A stretch of 18,630 nt of DNA from an uncultured Magnetococcales bacterium (lineage in GTDB: Bacteria; Pseudomonadota; Magnetococcia; Magnetococcales; Magnetaquicoccaceae). The stretch is from positions 1 to 18,630 of the forward strand of contig CAIWLA010000575.1 in NCBI GenBank assembly GCA_903913345.1. Direction: 5' to 3'. The notes beneath the pieces were generated by a model, which saw nothing but the letters and a program-made list of their open reading frames with translations, was not told the DNA's origin and did no database searches. Position numbers and translations under genes: made by a program. Positions 7,521 to 16,700 of this stretch are shown here, in pieces (the first letter of the stretch is position 1; the number at the start of each line of letters is the position of its first letter).

Positions 7521-7673
7521 TGGGGTGTCCAAATTGGCCAAAATCATGTGCCCGGAAAGTGGACCCTGCAAAACGCAGAAAACGTGCTGTAAAATAACAA
7601 GATACGGTGATTTTTATGGTGCCAAAAACCGGGCAAAAAAATCAGGCCGAAAGGTGCCTTTTTGGACACCCCA
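7521..7673. mobile_element. 153-bp MITE-like element with 13-bp terminal inverted repeats
   Basis: The ends are TGGGGTGTCCAAA (7521-7533) and its exact complement (7661-7673). After two mismatches the inverted match continues for GGC. The element is flanked by the 9-bp direct repeat CCCTTGAAT. It is too short for a transposase, so it must have been moved in trans by an insertion sequence with similar ends, which I cannot name. A 9-bp duplication occurs in several families. It carries a stop codon in the frame of the host gene. Confidence 0.85.
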
Positions 7674-7682
7674 CCCTTGAAT
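7674..7682. repeat. Right target-site duplication CCCTTGAAT
   Basis: This is an exact copy of 7512-7520, directly after the right inverted repeat. The host reading frame resumes through it and into TCA at 7683. Confidence 0.88.
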
Positions 7683-8480
7683 TCACGTCTGATGTACAAT
7701 GCTGAAAATTATGACGAGGCCGCACAGATCTTTGTTTTGACGCTGGAGATGTTGCGAGATGGTCATCAGCCATCCAATGATTTGCGAGAAAACGTGATTC
7801 GTATCATTTACACGATTCAGCAATCCATTGGTGCCGCATTGGATGGATTGCCTGCCGGTCAATCCAATCAAGCCAGAAAAGTCAATGGGGATTTATTCGA
7901 ACGACTGATTCGTTTGCTGATTATTTTTCTCCGCATCGATTGTGTGTCAGGAACCATGCAAGTTCCTGTGAAAGATTTTGATGGAACAGAACTTTTCAAG
8001 TCGAGTTATCAACACGATTTATTATTAAGCAAGAATGATGAATTAAAAGTGATTGGCTCTGTCAAAACGTCCAGCAAAGACAGAATTGACAAAGTTTTTA
8101 TGGATAAGTTTCTTTATAATCGTCTGACGGATACCGCTCTGCCGCATATTGCTGTTTTTCTGAATGATGTACAGAGAAAAAACACGAGACAAGAAAATGA
8201 GTACGGAGTCAGCTCAACCTTTTTGCCGGGACATTTCAAGGCTTACACAGTCAAACTGAATCCATTGGACGGCGTATATTATTGCGACATTCGACCCAAC
8301 ATGGTTGAGGATATTTTTTTATCCAACCACATCAAAACGATAGATCATTTATTCTATTCCGACCTCTGGGAACTGCTGGATCGACCAGGGCAAACCTTGA
8401 AAGATGTCGCCATAAAGTAAAGAAGGGGATCGGTTCCCAGTCAACGGCATGTTCTTTCTTCACCGAAATTTTTGAATGTC

Positions 8481-11105
8481 ATGGCCAACCAAAAACCCAC
8501 ACCGGCACGACCTTCTCCCGTTCCGCTGGCCCAGTGGCTGGAGCAGGCGGTACAGGCCCATCAGCAGGGGCGTCTGGAGGAGGCCGTCCCTCTTTATCGG
8601 CAGATACTGGCCCACCACCCCCGGCATACGGGTGCCTTGACCAATCTGGCCTCCATTTATACCCGCCAGGAAAGGTATCCAGAGGCCCTGGCCCATTACC
8701 GGGAAGCCATAAAAGGGGGGGATGTCGCGCCGGAACTGTGGTTCAATTATGGCAATCTGCAACAAAAATTGGCGATGACCGCAGAGGCAATCACCAGTTT
8801 TCAGACGGCACTGCGTCTTCAGCCCAACCTGTATCCGGCCCATTACAATGTCGGCAATCTGCTGCGCGATCAGGGACGACTGGCAGAGGCCCTGGTCCAT
8901 TATCAGGCCGCCATCCGCTTGAATCCCCGTTTCTGGCTGGCTTGTCGCAATCTGGGCAATCTTTTTCGCCAGATGGGTCGGTATGCAGAGGCGATCCAAC
9001 AGCATCGGTTGGTTCTGACGCTGGCGGGGCAAACCGACCGGCAGCGGGGGGAAAGTCACTATAATCTGGCCAACGCCCTGGCCGATGACGGGCAGACCGG
9101 GGAGGCCATCGACCACTATCAGGCGGCGGTGCGCCTCGTACCCGATGGGGTGGATGGCTGGATCCATCTGGGTCACCTCAAACAGCAGACCGGTGACTGG
9201 ATGGCGGCAGAGCAATGCTACCGGGCCGTGCTGGAACGGCAACCGGATGCAGCCAGTGGCCCTCTCCACCTGATTCGTTTGTATCAGGCCCACAACCAGA
9301 CCGAGGCGGCCCAGACCCTTCTGACCGAGGCCTTGGCCCGTTTTCCGGACGATGGTCCCCTGTTGCGCCTCCATGGCGATCGACTGTATCAACAGGACGA
9401 GGCGGAGGCGGCCCTGGCGGTCTATCAGCGGATCGAGGCGTTGCAACCCGGTCTGGCGAGTACCGCCAATGCCTTGGGGGTGGCCTATCGGGCCATAGGT
9501 CAAACGGACGAGGCGGAGGCGGCCTGGCGGCGTTGCCTGACCATCGATCCCCGTCATGTGGTGGCACTGACCAATCTGGGCACCCTCTGCCGACTCAAAA
9601 AACGCCACGAGGAGGCACTGACCTGTTTGCGCCTGGCCGTGCAGATACAACCCGATGATCCCGACAGCGTGGCCAGTCTCGCCTGTACCCTGATCGATCT
9701 GGGTTTCATCAGCGAGGCCCTGCATTGGATCGATCCCCTCCTGACCACCCATGCGCAGCACCTGGATCTCCTCGGCATGAAGGCCTTTGCCCTGGTTCAA
9801 CAGGCGCGTATCGAAGAGGGCCAAACCCTCCTGGCCAGGGCATGCCAGATCAAACCGGACAGTCTGGTGGCCATCGGCAATACCCTCTTTTCTTCGCTCT
9901 ATCGGGACACCCTGGAGGCCGCCGACCAGACCCGGTTGCACCGGGAATTGGCCGTCCAGGTGATCCGTCATGCCAAACCGCTGCCACCCCGGTCTGCAAC
10001 CGGCCATTCCGCCTGTCTGGAGCCGCACCGGCGACGCATCGGCTACCTCTCCCCCGATTTTCGAACCCATCCGGTCGGTCTGTTCATGGAACCGGTGCTG
10101 CAACATCACGATGCCGACCGTTTTCACATCACCTGTTATGCGTTGCCCTCTGCATCCGATGAGACCACCCGTCGTCTCATGGGTCATGCCCATCGGTGGC
10201 GCGACCTGGAAGGGTGGAAGCTGGAGCGGATGGCGGCGCAGATCCAGGAGGATGACATTGAGATTCTAATCGATTTGGCCGGTTATACGGCGGGTGGACG
10301 GATGGATCTCATGGCCTGCCGACCGGCACCCATTCAGGCCATTTTTTTGGGATATCCCTATACCTCCGGTCTGGCCACCATGGATTATCTCATTGCGGAC
10401 GCCCACCTGATCCCGCCCCACCAGGCATCTTTGTATACCGAACGTGTGGTCCGCCTCCCACAGAGTGTCCTCTGCTACCAAAACCAGACCGCCCCGGCTG
10501 TGGCCCCGTTGCCGGCCCTGACCAACGGTTTTATCACCTTCGGCAGTTTTAATAATCTACCCAAACTGTCGGCCTCTTGTCTGGATCTGTGGGCGCGGGT
10601 ATTGAAGGCGGTGCCCCAGTCTCGTCTGGCACTGAAGGCCTCCAGTCTGGGGGATGAAGGGACGTGTGCCTTGTTTCGACAGCACTTTGTCCAACGGGGG
10701 GTGGAAGCCGACCGTATCTGGCTGCGACCGGTATTACCCTCTGGTCAACATATGGATGCCTTTGGTCTTTTGGATATTGCCCTCGATCCCATTCCCTTCA
10801 ACGGGGCCACGACAAGCTGTGACACCCTCTGGATGGGGGTGCCCCTGGTGACGCTGGCGGGGGAGGGATACATGAGCCGCATGGGGGTCAGCCTGCTCAC
10901 CACCCTGGGCCACCCGGAATGGATTGCGACCACCCCCGATGAATATGTGGAGATGGCCGCCACGTTGGCAGCGGACATCCCTGCCCTGGCGCGTCTCCGT
11001 GCCCGGTTGCGCCCGCAGATGGATGCGTCCGGGTTGTGCGATGCGGTGGGGTATACCGCCCATTTGGAGGAACTCTACCTGGGGATGATCGGAAATCTTT
11101 TCTGA
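8481..11105 (+). CDS. TPR-containing O-GlcNAc transferase-like glycosyltransferase (GT41, SPINDLY family)
   Basis: Predicted to transfer a sugar (GlcNAc in OGT, fucose in plant SPINDLY) to Ser/Thr of proteins in the cytoplasm. At 874 residues, roughly 1-500 are tandem TPR units such as AHYNVGNLLRDQGRLAEALVHYQAAIRLNP. From about 515 the GT41 catalytic region follows: RRRIGYLSPDFRTHPVGLF with the conserved His at 530, GYPYTSGLATMDYLIAD, TFGSFNNLPKLS with Lys695, and IPFNGATTSCDTLWMGVPLVTLAG with Asp781. The last two match the UDP-contacting Lys and Asp of OGT. The ATG at 8481 is preferred to a TTG at 8472. Upstream is the restriction remnant, and 37 bases downstream a phosphoribosyltransferase gene on the same strand. 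The sugar donor and target proteins cannot be read from the sequence. Confidence 0.92.
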   Translation: MANQKPTPARPSPVPLAQWLEQAVQAHQQGRLEEAVPLYRQILAHHPRHTGALTNLASIYTRQERYPEALAHYREAIKGGDVAPELWFNYGNLQQKLAMTAEAITSFQTALRLQPNLYPAHYNVGNLLRDQGRLAEALVHYQAAIRLNPRFWLACRNLGNLFRQMGRYAEAIQQHRLVLTLAGQTDRQRGESHYNLANALADDGQTGEAIDHYQAAVRLVPDGVDGWIHLGHLKQQTGDWMAAEQCYRAVLERQPDAASGPLHLIRLYQAHNQTEAAQTLLTEALARFPDDGPLLRLHGDRLYQQDEAEAALAVYQRIEALQPGLASTANALGVAYRAIGQTDEAEAAWRRCLTIDPRHVVALTNLGTLCRLKKRHEEALTCLRLAVQIQPDDPDSVASLACTLIDLGFISEALHWIDPLLTTHAQHLDLLGMKAFALVQQARIEEGQTLLARACQIKPDSLVAIGNTLFSSLYRDTLEAADQTRLHRELAVQVIRHAKPLPPRSATGHSACLEPHRRRIGYLSPDFRTHPVGLFMEPVLQHHDADRFHITCYALPSASDETTRRLMGHAHRWRDLEGWKLERMAAQIQEDDIEILIDLAGYTAGGRMDLMACRPAPIQAIFLGYPYTSGLATMDYLIADAHLIPPHQASLYTERVVRLPQSVLCYQNQTAPAVAPLPALTNGFITFGSFNNLPKLSASCLDLWARVLKAVPQSRLALKASSLGDEGTCALFRQHFVQRGVEADRIWLRPVLPSGQHMDAFGLLDIALDPIPFNGATTSCDTLWMGVPLVTLAGEGYMSRMGVSLLTTLGHPEWIATTPDEYVEMAATLAADIPALARLRARLRPQMDASGLCDAVGYTAHLEELYLGMIGNLF

Positions 11106-11142
11106 CAAGACACGTCATGCTCCGCCACGTGAGGCACCGCAT

Positions 11143-11928
11143 ATGAAAGTACCACGAACACCCTGGAACCGGTTTCCGGACGTGATCATCAGCACGCAGG
11201 AACAGGCGGTCAAACACCATCCCGCCTACCCCGCTGCAAAACAGGGGGATGGCAGGGCAGCCTACTGTCTGGTTAAAGAAAACCAACAGAAAGAGGCCGT
11301 TGTGCAGGTCAGACAACTCATCGGTCAGCGAACACCGGTATTGGTGCCTGTTCATGCACTGGAAAAAAATGGCGTCAATGCCATTCCAGAAGCCATGGCA
11401 AGCAGGTTGGAAAATCTCCTTGATTTGGCGATCGATACCGAGATCGTCCAAATCAACGCCGTTGGCCACACGGGTTCCGATGGATTCCATCGGTTGGCGA
11501 ATCAAGCCCTTTTTGATGGCATTGTTCGCCGAGATATGGAATACTTCCTGGTGGATGATTTTGTTGGCCAGGGCGGTACCTTGGCCAACCTCAAAGGTCA
11601 TATTGAAACCAATGGCGGTTGCGTCATTGGGGCTGTGGTGTTGACCGGCAAACCCTTTTCCGCCCGGTTGGCGTTGTCTGGCGAACAATTATCGGAGCTG
11701 AGGAGCAAACATGGACAAGAACTCGAAGACTGGTGGTATGACCGGTTCGGTTACCCCTTCGACTGCCTTACTCAATCAGAGGCTCGCTATCTCGCCCGGA
11801 CCCCGGATGCTGGACGCATCAGAGATCAAATTGCTCAGGCTCAGCAAACGGGAGATCGCTTGCCAGATGCGAGGTTATCACGGGACAAAGCCTCTCCCCC
11901 TCCACCCAATGAGGACAAAAACGGATAG
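11143..11928 (+). CDS. Phosphoribosyltransferase-fold protein
   Basis: This is a 261-residue protein with a type I phosphoribosyltransferase PRPP-binding loop, YFLVDDFVGQGGTLANL (VDDxxxxGGT at 137-146), preceded by strands with INAVGHTGSDGFHRLANQALFDG. Such enzymes join or release a base at PRPP. The region after the loop (VVLTGKPFSARLAL..., FGYPFDCLTQSEARYLAR, DAGRIRDQIAQAQQTGD) is not part of the classical purine or pyrimidine salvage enzymes and is probably a family-specific C-terminal domain. The last 25 residues are low-complexity and may be dispensable. GAGGC lies about 8 bases before the ATG. It follows the GT41 gene by 37 bases and converges on manC. The substrate is unknown. Confidence 0.75.
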   Translation: MKVPRTPWNRFPDVIISTQEQAVKHHPAYPAAKQGDGRAAYCLVKENQQKEAVVQVRQLIGQRTPVLVPVHALEKNGVNAIPEAMASRLENLLDLAIDTEIVQINAVGHTGSDGFHRLANQALFDGIVRRDMEYFLVDDFVGQGGTLANLKGHIETNGGCVIGAVVLTGKPFSARLALSGEQLSELRSKHGQELEDWWYDRFGYPFDCLTQSEARYLARTPDAGRIRDQIAQAQQTGDRLPDARLSRDKASPPPPNEDKNG

Positions 11929-12006
11929 CGGCGGTGGCCAAACGTCAGACGGTTGAATGGTGAAAAAGGCGGACTGGGCATGTCATCCGGGTGCGATCCA
12001 TGACCC

Positions 12007-13452
12007 TCACTCCACCCGTCCATAATGGTCCTCAAAGCGCACAATATCATCCTCGCCGAGATAGCTGCCCGATTGCACCTCGATCAGCTCCAGTGGAATG
12101 CGTCCCGGATTTTCCAGACGATGCCGGGTGCCCAGGGGAATGTAGATCGATTCATCTTCGGCCAGCAACAAGACATCCTCTCCTTTGGTCACCCGTGCCG
12201 TGCCTTTGACGACAATCCAATGTTCCGCCCGATGATGGTGCAGTTGCAGGGAGAGACGGGCACCCGGATTGACCAGGATGCGCTTGACCTGGAAACGCTG
12301 GGCACGATCGATACATTCATAAGCACCCCAGGGACGATAGACGGTGCGATGGGTGATCACCTCCTCCCGGTCCATCTCCCGCAACCGACTGACCAGCCTC
12401 TTGACATCCTGAACCTGTGATTTGTGTGCCACCAGCACCGCATCGGCTGTCTCGATAATGATATGATGATCCAGACCAATGGCCGCCACCAGACGGCTTT
12501 CACTGTGGATCAGGGAGTGGGAGACATCCTGGAGCAACAGATCGCCGGTCAGGACATTGCCTGCTTCATCCTGCTCGCCCTCTTCCCACAGGGCAGACCA
12601 CGATCCCATATCATTCCAGCCCGCTTGCAGCGGGATTACCACCGCATCCGTGGTCTTTTCCATCACGCTGTAGTCGATGGAGTCGTTGGGAGAGGAGGCG
12701 AAGGCGGCGGCCTCCAGAAAGACAAAATCAAAGGCCGGTCTGGCCTGGGCCACGGCCTGCAGGCAGGCACTCCATATGGCCGGGGCCAACCGCTGCAACG
12801 CTTGCAAAAACCGGTCGGCACGGAATAAAAAAATACCGCTGTTCCAGTAATAATCGCCGGATTCTGTATAGATTTCGGCCGTCTGGGCATCCGGTTTTTC
12901 CACGAACGCCTGCACGGAAAACGGTGTGGGTTGTGGTTCGTCCGTTTCCGACCCCGGCCAGTCACGCAGCGGATGGCCGCGTTGAATATAGCCAAATCCG
13001 GTCTCCGGTCTGGTCGGGACGATGCCGAACGTCACCAGATGGCCCCGTTCGGCGACCACTCTCCCGATGGCCATGGCACGATGCAAGGCGGCCACATCCT
13101 GGATGAAATGGTCGGCGGGCAATACCAACAGCAGGGCATCGGGATCCCGATTCAGGACCGAAAAGGCGGCACAGGCGGTGGCTGGTGCGGTATTGCGACC
13201 CACCGGTTCCAGCAAAATGGTGGCATCGGCCACCCCGGACAGACGGAGTTGCTCCGCTGCCAAAAAGCGGTGTTGTTCATTGCAGACCAGCAGGCAAGGT
13301 CCGCAATCGGGCAGTCCCCGCAGACGGTCCAGGGTGGTCTGGAACAGGGATTGTTTCCCGGAGAGGGTGAGAAACTGTTTGGGGTAGGCCTCCCGCGACA
13401 ACGGCCACAACCGCGTACCGGAGCCACCGGAAAGGATGACGGGAATGAGCAT
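12007..13452 (-). CDS. manC: Mannose-1-phosphate guanylyltransferase / mannose-6-phosphate isomerase
   Basis: A bifunctional type II enzyme (ManC/AlgA/CpsB) that makes GDP-mannose from mannose-1-phosphate and GTP and interconverts mannose-6-P and fructose-6-P, feeding surface polysaccharide and glycosylation pathways. The 481-residue protein has the full pattern: LSGGSGTRLWPLSR (7-20) and PKQF (24-27) in the nucleotidyltransferase domain, then FVEKPD and YYWNSGIFLFRA. The C-terminal cupin isomerase domain has RPWGAYE, NPGARLSLQLHHHRAEHW and VVKGTARVT. The ATG at 13452 has GGAG upstream and overlaps the stop of the preceding small gene as TGATG, so it is probably translationally coupled. It is third in a minus-strand operon after the TPR-CHAT gene. 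No clear terminator is seen in the 78 bases to the convergent phosphoribosyltransferase gene. Confidence 0.95.
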   Translation of the reverse strand: MLIPVILSGGSGTRLWPLSREAYPKQFLTLSGKQSLFQTTLDRLRGLPDCGPCLLVCNEQHRFLAAEQLRLSGVADATILLEPVGRNTAPATACAAFSVLNRDPDALLLVLPADHFIQDVAALHRAMAIGRVVAERGHLVTFGIVPTRPETGFGYIQRGHPLRDWPGSETDEPQPTPFSVQAFVEKPDAQTAEIYTESGDYYWNSGIFLFRADRFLQALQRLAPAIWSACLQAVAQARPAFDFVFLEAAAFASSPNDSIDYSVMEKTTDAVVIPLQAGWNDMGSWSALWEEGEQDEAGNVLTGDLLLQDVSHSLIHSESRLVAAIGLDHHIIIETADAVLVAHKSQVQDVKRLVSRLREMDREEVITHRTVYRPWGAYECIDRAQRFQVKRILVNPGARLSLQLHHHRAEHWIVVKGTARVTKGEDVLLLAEDESIYIPLGTRHRLENPGRIPLELIEVQSGSYLGEDDIVRFEDHYGRVE

Positions 13453-13730
13453 CAAATGACTCCAACCGTATACATGGTGCTCAACGCAGCTTCCAGGACA
13501 GCCAGTGCACTGAATCCAGCAATCATGATCCCGCCAAGGCGTGTGATGAGGCGATATTCCCGTTCTTTCAATCGTGCGCCAAAATACGATTGTGTCACCA
13601 GTTGTTCTCTGGCGACAGCGGACAACGCCTTGGCGCGTGCCTTGGCCTGTTCTTCAGGAACGCCAGAGGCCCTCAATTCCGGGGTCGGGGGCAAAGCCCC
13701 CGTTTTGATCCAAAGGGGAATACAAATCAT
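13452..13730 (-). CDS. Small single-pass membrane protein, possibly truncated DUF1640-like
   Basis: This 92-residue frame lies between the CHAT gene and manC. The segment ELRASGVPEEQAKARAKALS (19-38) followed by a helical stretch and the membrane span LGGIMIAGFSALAVLEA (65-81) resembles the ends of bacterial DUF1640/CCDC90-like coiled-coil proteins. The usual long central coiled coil is very short here. The ATG at 13730 is two bases after the CHAT stop; a GTG at 13784 is possible. The N-terminal codons for TGALPPTP are supplied by a hairpin repeat (13686-13702), so the original start may have been displaced. Its stop overlaps manC as TGATG. A real, coupled gene is likely but its function is unknown. 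Confidence 0.5.
   Translation of the reverse strand: MICIPLWIKTGALPPTPELRASGVPEEQAKARAKALSAVAREQLVTQSYFGARLKEREYRLITRLGGIMIAGFSALAVLEAALSTMYTVGVI
13686..13702. repeat. CGGGGGC-AAA-GCCCCCG hairpin repeat
   Basis: Seven-bp perfect arms surround a 3-base loop. It shares its core with 85-97 and with the first hairpin of the cluster at 18519-18533. It lies inside the 5' part of the small membrane protein frame and is read there as GALPP. Confidence 0.6.
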
Positions 13731-13732
13731 CT

Positions 13733-16700
13733 CTACATCCGCTCCACCATCATGAAGGCCGACCAGATATAGGGATAGTTCCACTCCTTGGAGGCCAGCA
13801 TCGACCGTTGGGATTCGAGCAGGGCCGCATGGACCGGCTTCCCTTCCGCCAATCGACCGTACAGACCGGTCATCAGGGCCTGGGTGCCGGCATCACTCAC
13901 CTCCCACAGCGAGGAGATAACGGTTTTGACCCCCGCCTCCTGGAAGGCGCGGCGCAACCCGTAGACCCCTTCGCCCTCGTGAATTTCACCCAACCCGGTT
14001 TCGCAGGCCGAGAGGACTGCCAGACGGGTTCCCGTCAGATTCAGCCCCAGCACCTCCAGGGCCGTCAGGACGCCATCATTTTCCGTTGGAATCTCCCCCA
14101 GGAAGGGGGCACTGCCGTTGATCCCCGCAAAGGCCAGACCGGCCCGCAACATGGGATTATCCCCCGGCGGCGGCAGATGGACATCGGCACCGCGCTGCAA
14201 ACTCAACAACCGCTTTTTCAGATTTTCGTCCGCCTTCAGGAAAAAGCCGTGGGTGGCAATATGGAGCATTTTGGGTGGCTCCTTCAACGACTGGATCACC
14301 TGTTCCTGGGCGGCATCCTCCGTAAAGATGGTGTTGGCCTCCTTTTTCGCCGTGGTGGCCTCGGAGATCAATTTGCCCTCTTTTTCGGCCCCCGGCAGCG
14401 GGTCAAATTTCAAACCCCGCAAACCACTGCCCGAAAAACCGCGCATGGCATCCTGCGTACCCGCCGACCGCTTGCCCGCCACCTGGGTCATCACCTCCTT
14501 GTCCACCACCTTGGTCGAGGTATAATTCGGGCCAGCCAGGATCAACAATTCACCCTTTGCATCCTCAATGGTGCTCGGTATCAGATCCCGACTGGTGGAA
14601 AGAATGTGCAAATCCAACGTCTTGAGCAGATATTCACCCTTGGAATCCATCAGGGCGTTGAAGGGCAGAATGTTAAGCATGTCATCGGGCACCACATAAA
14701 TCACCTTCCGACCGGCAAAACTGGGGGTCAACGGTGCCCAGATCAGGTCATGTACCTCCTGGCCAATCTTGTGCAACTCCTCCTCATCCAGACTCTCGTC
14801 CTGAATGGCCCCCCGATATCGCGTAATGGCTTCCTGAATTTTTTTCAGGTCTGGATAGGCAATCAGGGTATAGACCGGTTTTCCCCCCTCGCTGTGCAGG
14901 GAACCGGCCAACAGCTTTTTCTGGTCGCCATCCGAATAGGCCAGAAAATCGACCAATACGGCATCCTTGGGCAACACCTCGGTCAGTTGCTCCACGGTCA
15001 CCGGCTTCGCCGACTGGCGAAAACGCCGACTGGCCTGTCCCAACTCCATCTGCAAGGTATCCACGGTCTTTTCCAGATCATGGATGGCCTCCATGTGGCG
15101 TCCCTTGGTCTCCTCCGTGGGGCCAGAGAGGGTCAAAGCCGCCAGTTTTTTGCGGGTGACCGTCAACTGGTCACTCATCTCTTTCAACTTCGGCTCTTTG
15201 CCCATCTGGACAATCTGCCGAATCTCCGAGGTGACTTTCAGGAGTTGTCCCTTGCGTTGCAACCCCACATTCAACACCTCACGTCCGGCCAGGGAGGGGT
15301 CCGCCTGGGACAGTACCCCCAGATATTCGTCCAACTCCGGTCTGTACAACCGAATATAACCCTCGCGGGCATTGTCACCCGTTGCCCACAGCATCCGGGC
15401 CAGGAAGGAGGAACGCCGGTTGAAGCCGGTCTTGAGCAGTTGGAACGCCTCGGCCGGTTTTTTCTCGGCCCGCAATACCTTCCCCAGACTGTTGAGGGTC
15501 TCAAAGGTGTAGGGGTGTTGGTCGCCCAGGGTCGTTTCGGTCCGCTTCAGGGTGTCACGCAACAGCTTTTCTGCCTCCGGCAAACGCTGCATATCCCCGT
15601 ACAACGTCCCCAGGTCGAGCATGGAACGCAGGGTGTCCATATGATTTTCACCCAGAACCGAACGGCGCAGTTGCAACGCCTTGTCAAACAACGGCTCGGC
15701 CTCCTTGAACTGCCCCATCCTGGCCAATACCCGGGCCAGGTTGTTCATCCCCTTCATGGTCTTGCTGTTTTTTTCGCCCAGGGTCTTGTTCCAACTGGCC
15801 AATACCTTTTCAAACAAGGGTTTGGCCTTTGGATATTGCCCCTGCATCATGTACAGGTAGCCCAGATTGTTGAGAAAGGCCATGGTATCCGGGTGATCGG
15901 CACCAAACTGCCAACTGGCCGATTCAATGGCATTGAGATAATAGGGTTCCGCCTGTTCAAAGTTGCCCTGGCTTTCATGCAGCATGGCCAGATTGTTCAT
16001 ATTGGCCAGCGTGGAGATATGGTTGTCCCCCAACACCTTTTTGGAAATCTCCAGACCGGCGCGCAACAGCGTCTCTGCCTCGTCATACAATCCCATGGTT
16101 TCATACACCAAACCCAGATTGTTCATGATCGAGACCGTGCCCAGATGTTCCTTGCCGAAGACCGCACGATATTTTTCCAGGGTCTTTTTGTAGAGGGTCT
16201 CGGCTTCGGTCAGACGGCCCTGCCGACGATAGATACCCGCCAGATTGTTCATGGTGGTCAAGGTGTTGGGATGGTCCTCGCCCAGGGTCTCCTTTTCATG
16301 TTGCCATATCTCCCCGGTCAGGGTTTCGGCCTGGGGAAAGAGGCCCTGATCTTCGTACACCTTGGCCAGACCACTTTTGGCCTCCCACACATTGGGATCC
16401 TCTTTGGCCGCCTTGGCCAAAACCGCATCCAGAATCTCCTTGGCCCGACCATATTCACCCTGCTGCCGTTCCAACTCGGCCTCCTGGATCCGGGTGGTCA
16501 ACAACAGGGGACTGTTGGCCGGCAAAGAGGCCTCCTGAATGGCCAATATTTTCCGGTACAGAGTGGAGGCCTCCTCATACTCGCCCTGCAACACCCGCAA
16601 CGAGGCCAGTTGTACCTGACAATCCACGCTGTCTCCGTGATAGGCACCCAGCACCTGCTCCTCGGTCTCACACAACGGCTTCAAGAGGGCCTCGGCCTCC

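Larger units (their letters stand above)
7320..8420 (+). pseudogene. Restriction endonuclease-like gene split by a miniature element
   Basis: The gene starts with an ATG overlapping the methyltransferase stop (ATGA) and reads 67 native codons to RPLN at 7520. A 153-bp element then interrupts it, with an in-frame TAA at 7590-7592. The same frame resumes at 7683 (SRLMYNAENYDEAAQ) and runs to 8420. Removing the element plus one 9-bp duplication (162 bp, a multiple of 3) restores 312 codons. Function is inferred from position next to a methyltransferase and from the central block HDLLLSKNDELKVIGSVKTS. There D179 and K195 of the restored protein resemble a degenerate PD-(D/E)XK site, but the usual acidic residue before xK is Ser. 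I do not recognise a named enzyme or target site. The remnants could still be made as a 90-residue and a 245-252-residue fragment, but a working nuclease is unlikely. Confidence 0.8.

Noticed and set aside
8460..10193. Minus-strand open frame of 577 codons opposite the TPR part of the GT41 gene
   Set aside because: This is a shadow of TPR codon periodicity; no recognisable domain.
11711..11956. Plus-strand 81-codon frame overlapping the end of the phosphoribosyltransferase gene (contains LDASEIKLLRLSKREI)
   Set aside because: The segment looked like a small regulatory protein, but the overlapping frame SEARYLAR...DAGRIRDQIAQAQQ fits as the continuation of the phosphoribosyltransferase, so this frame is more likely a shadow.
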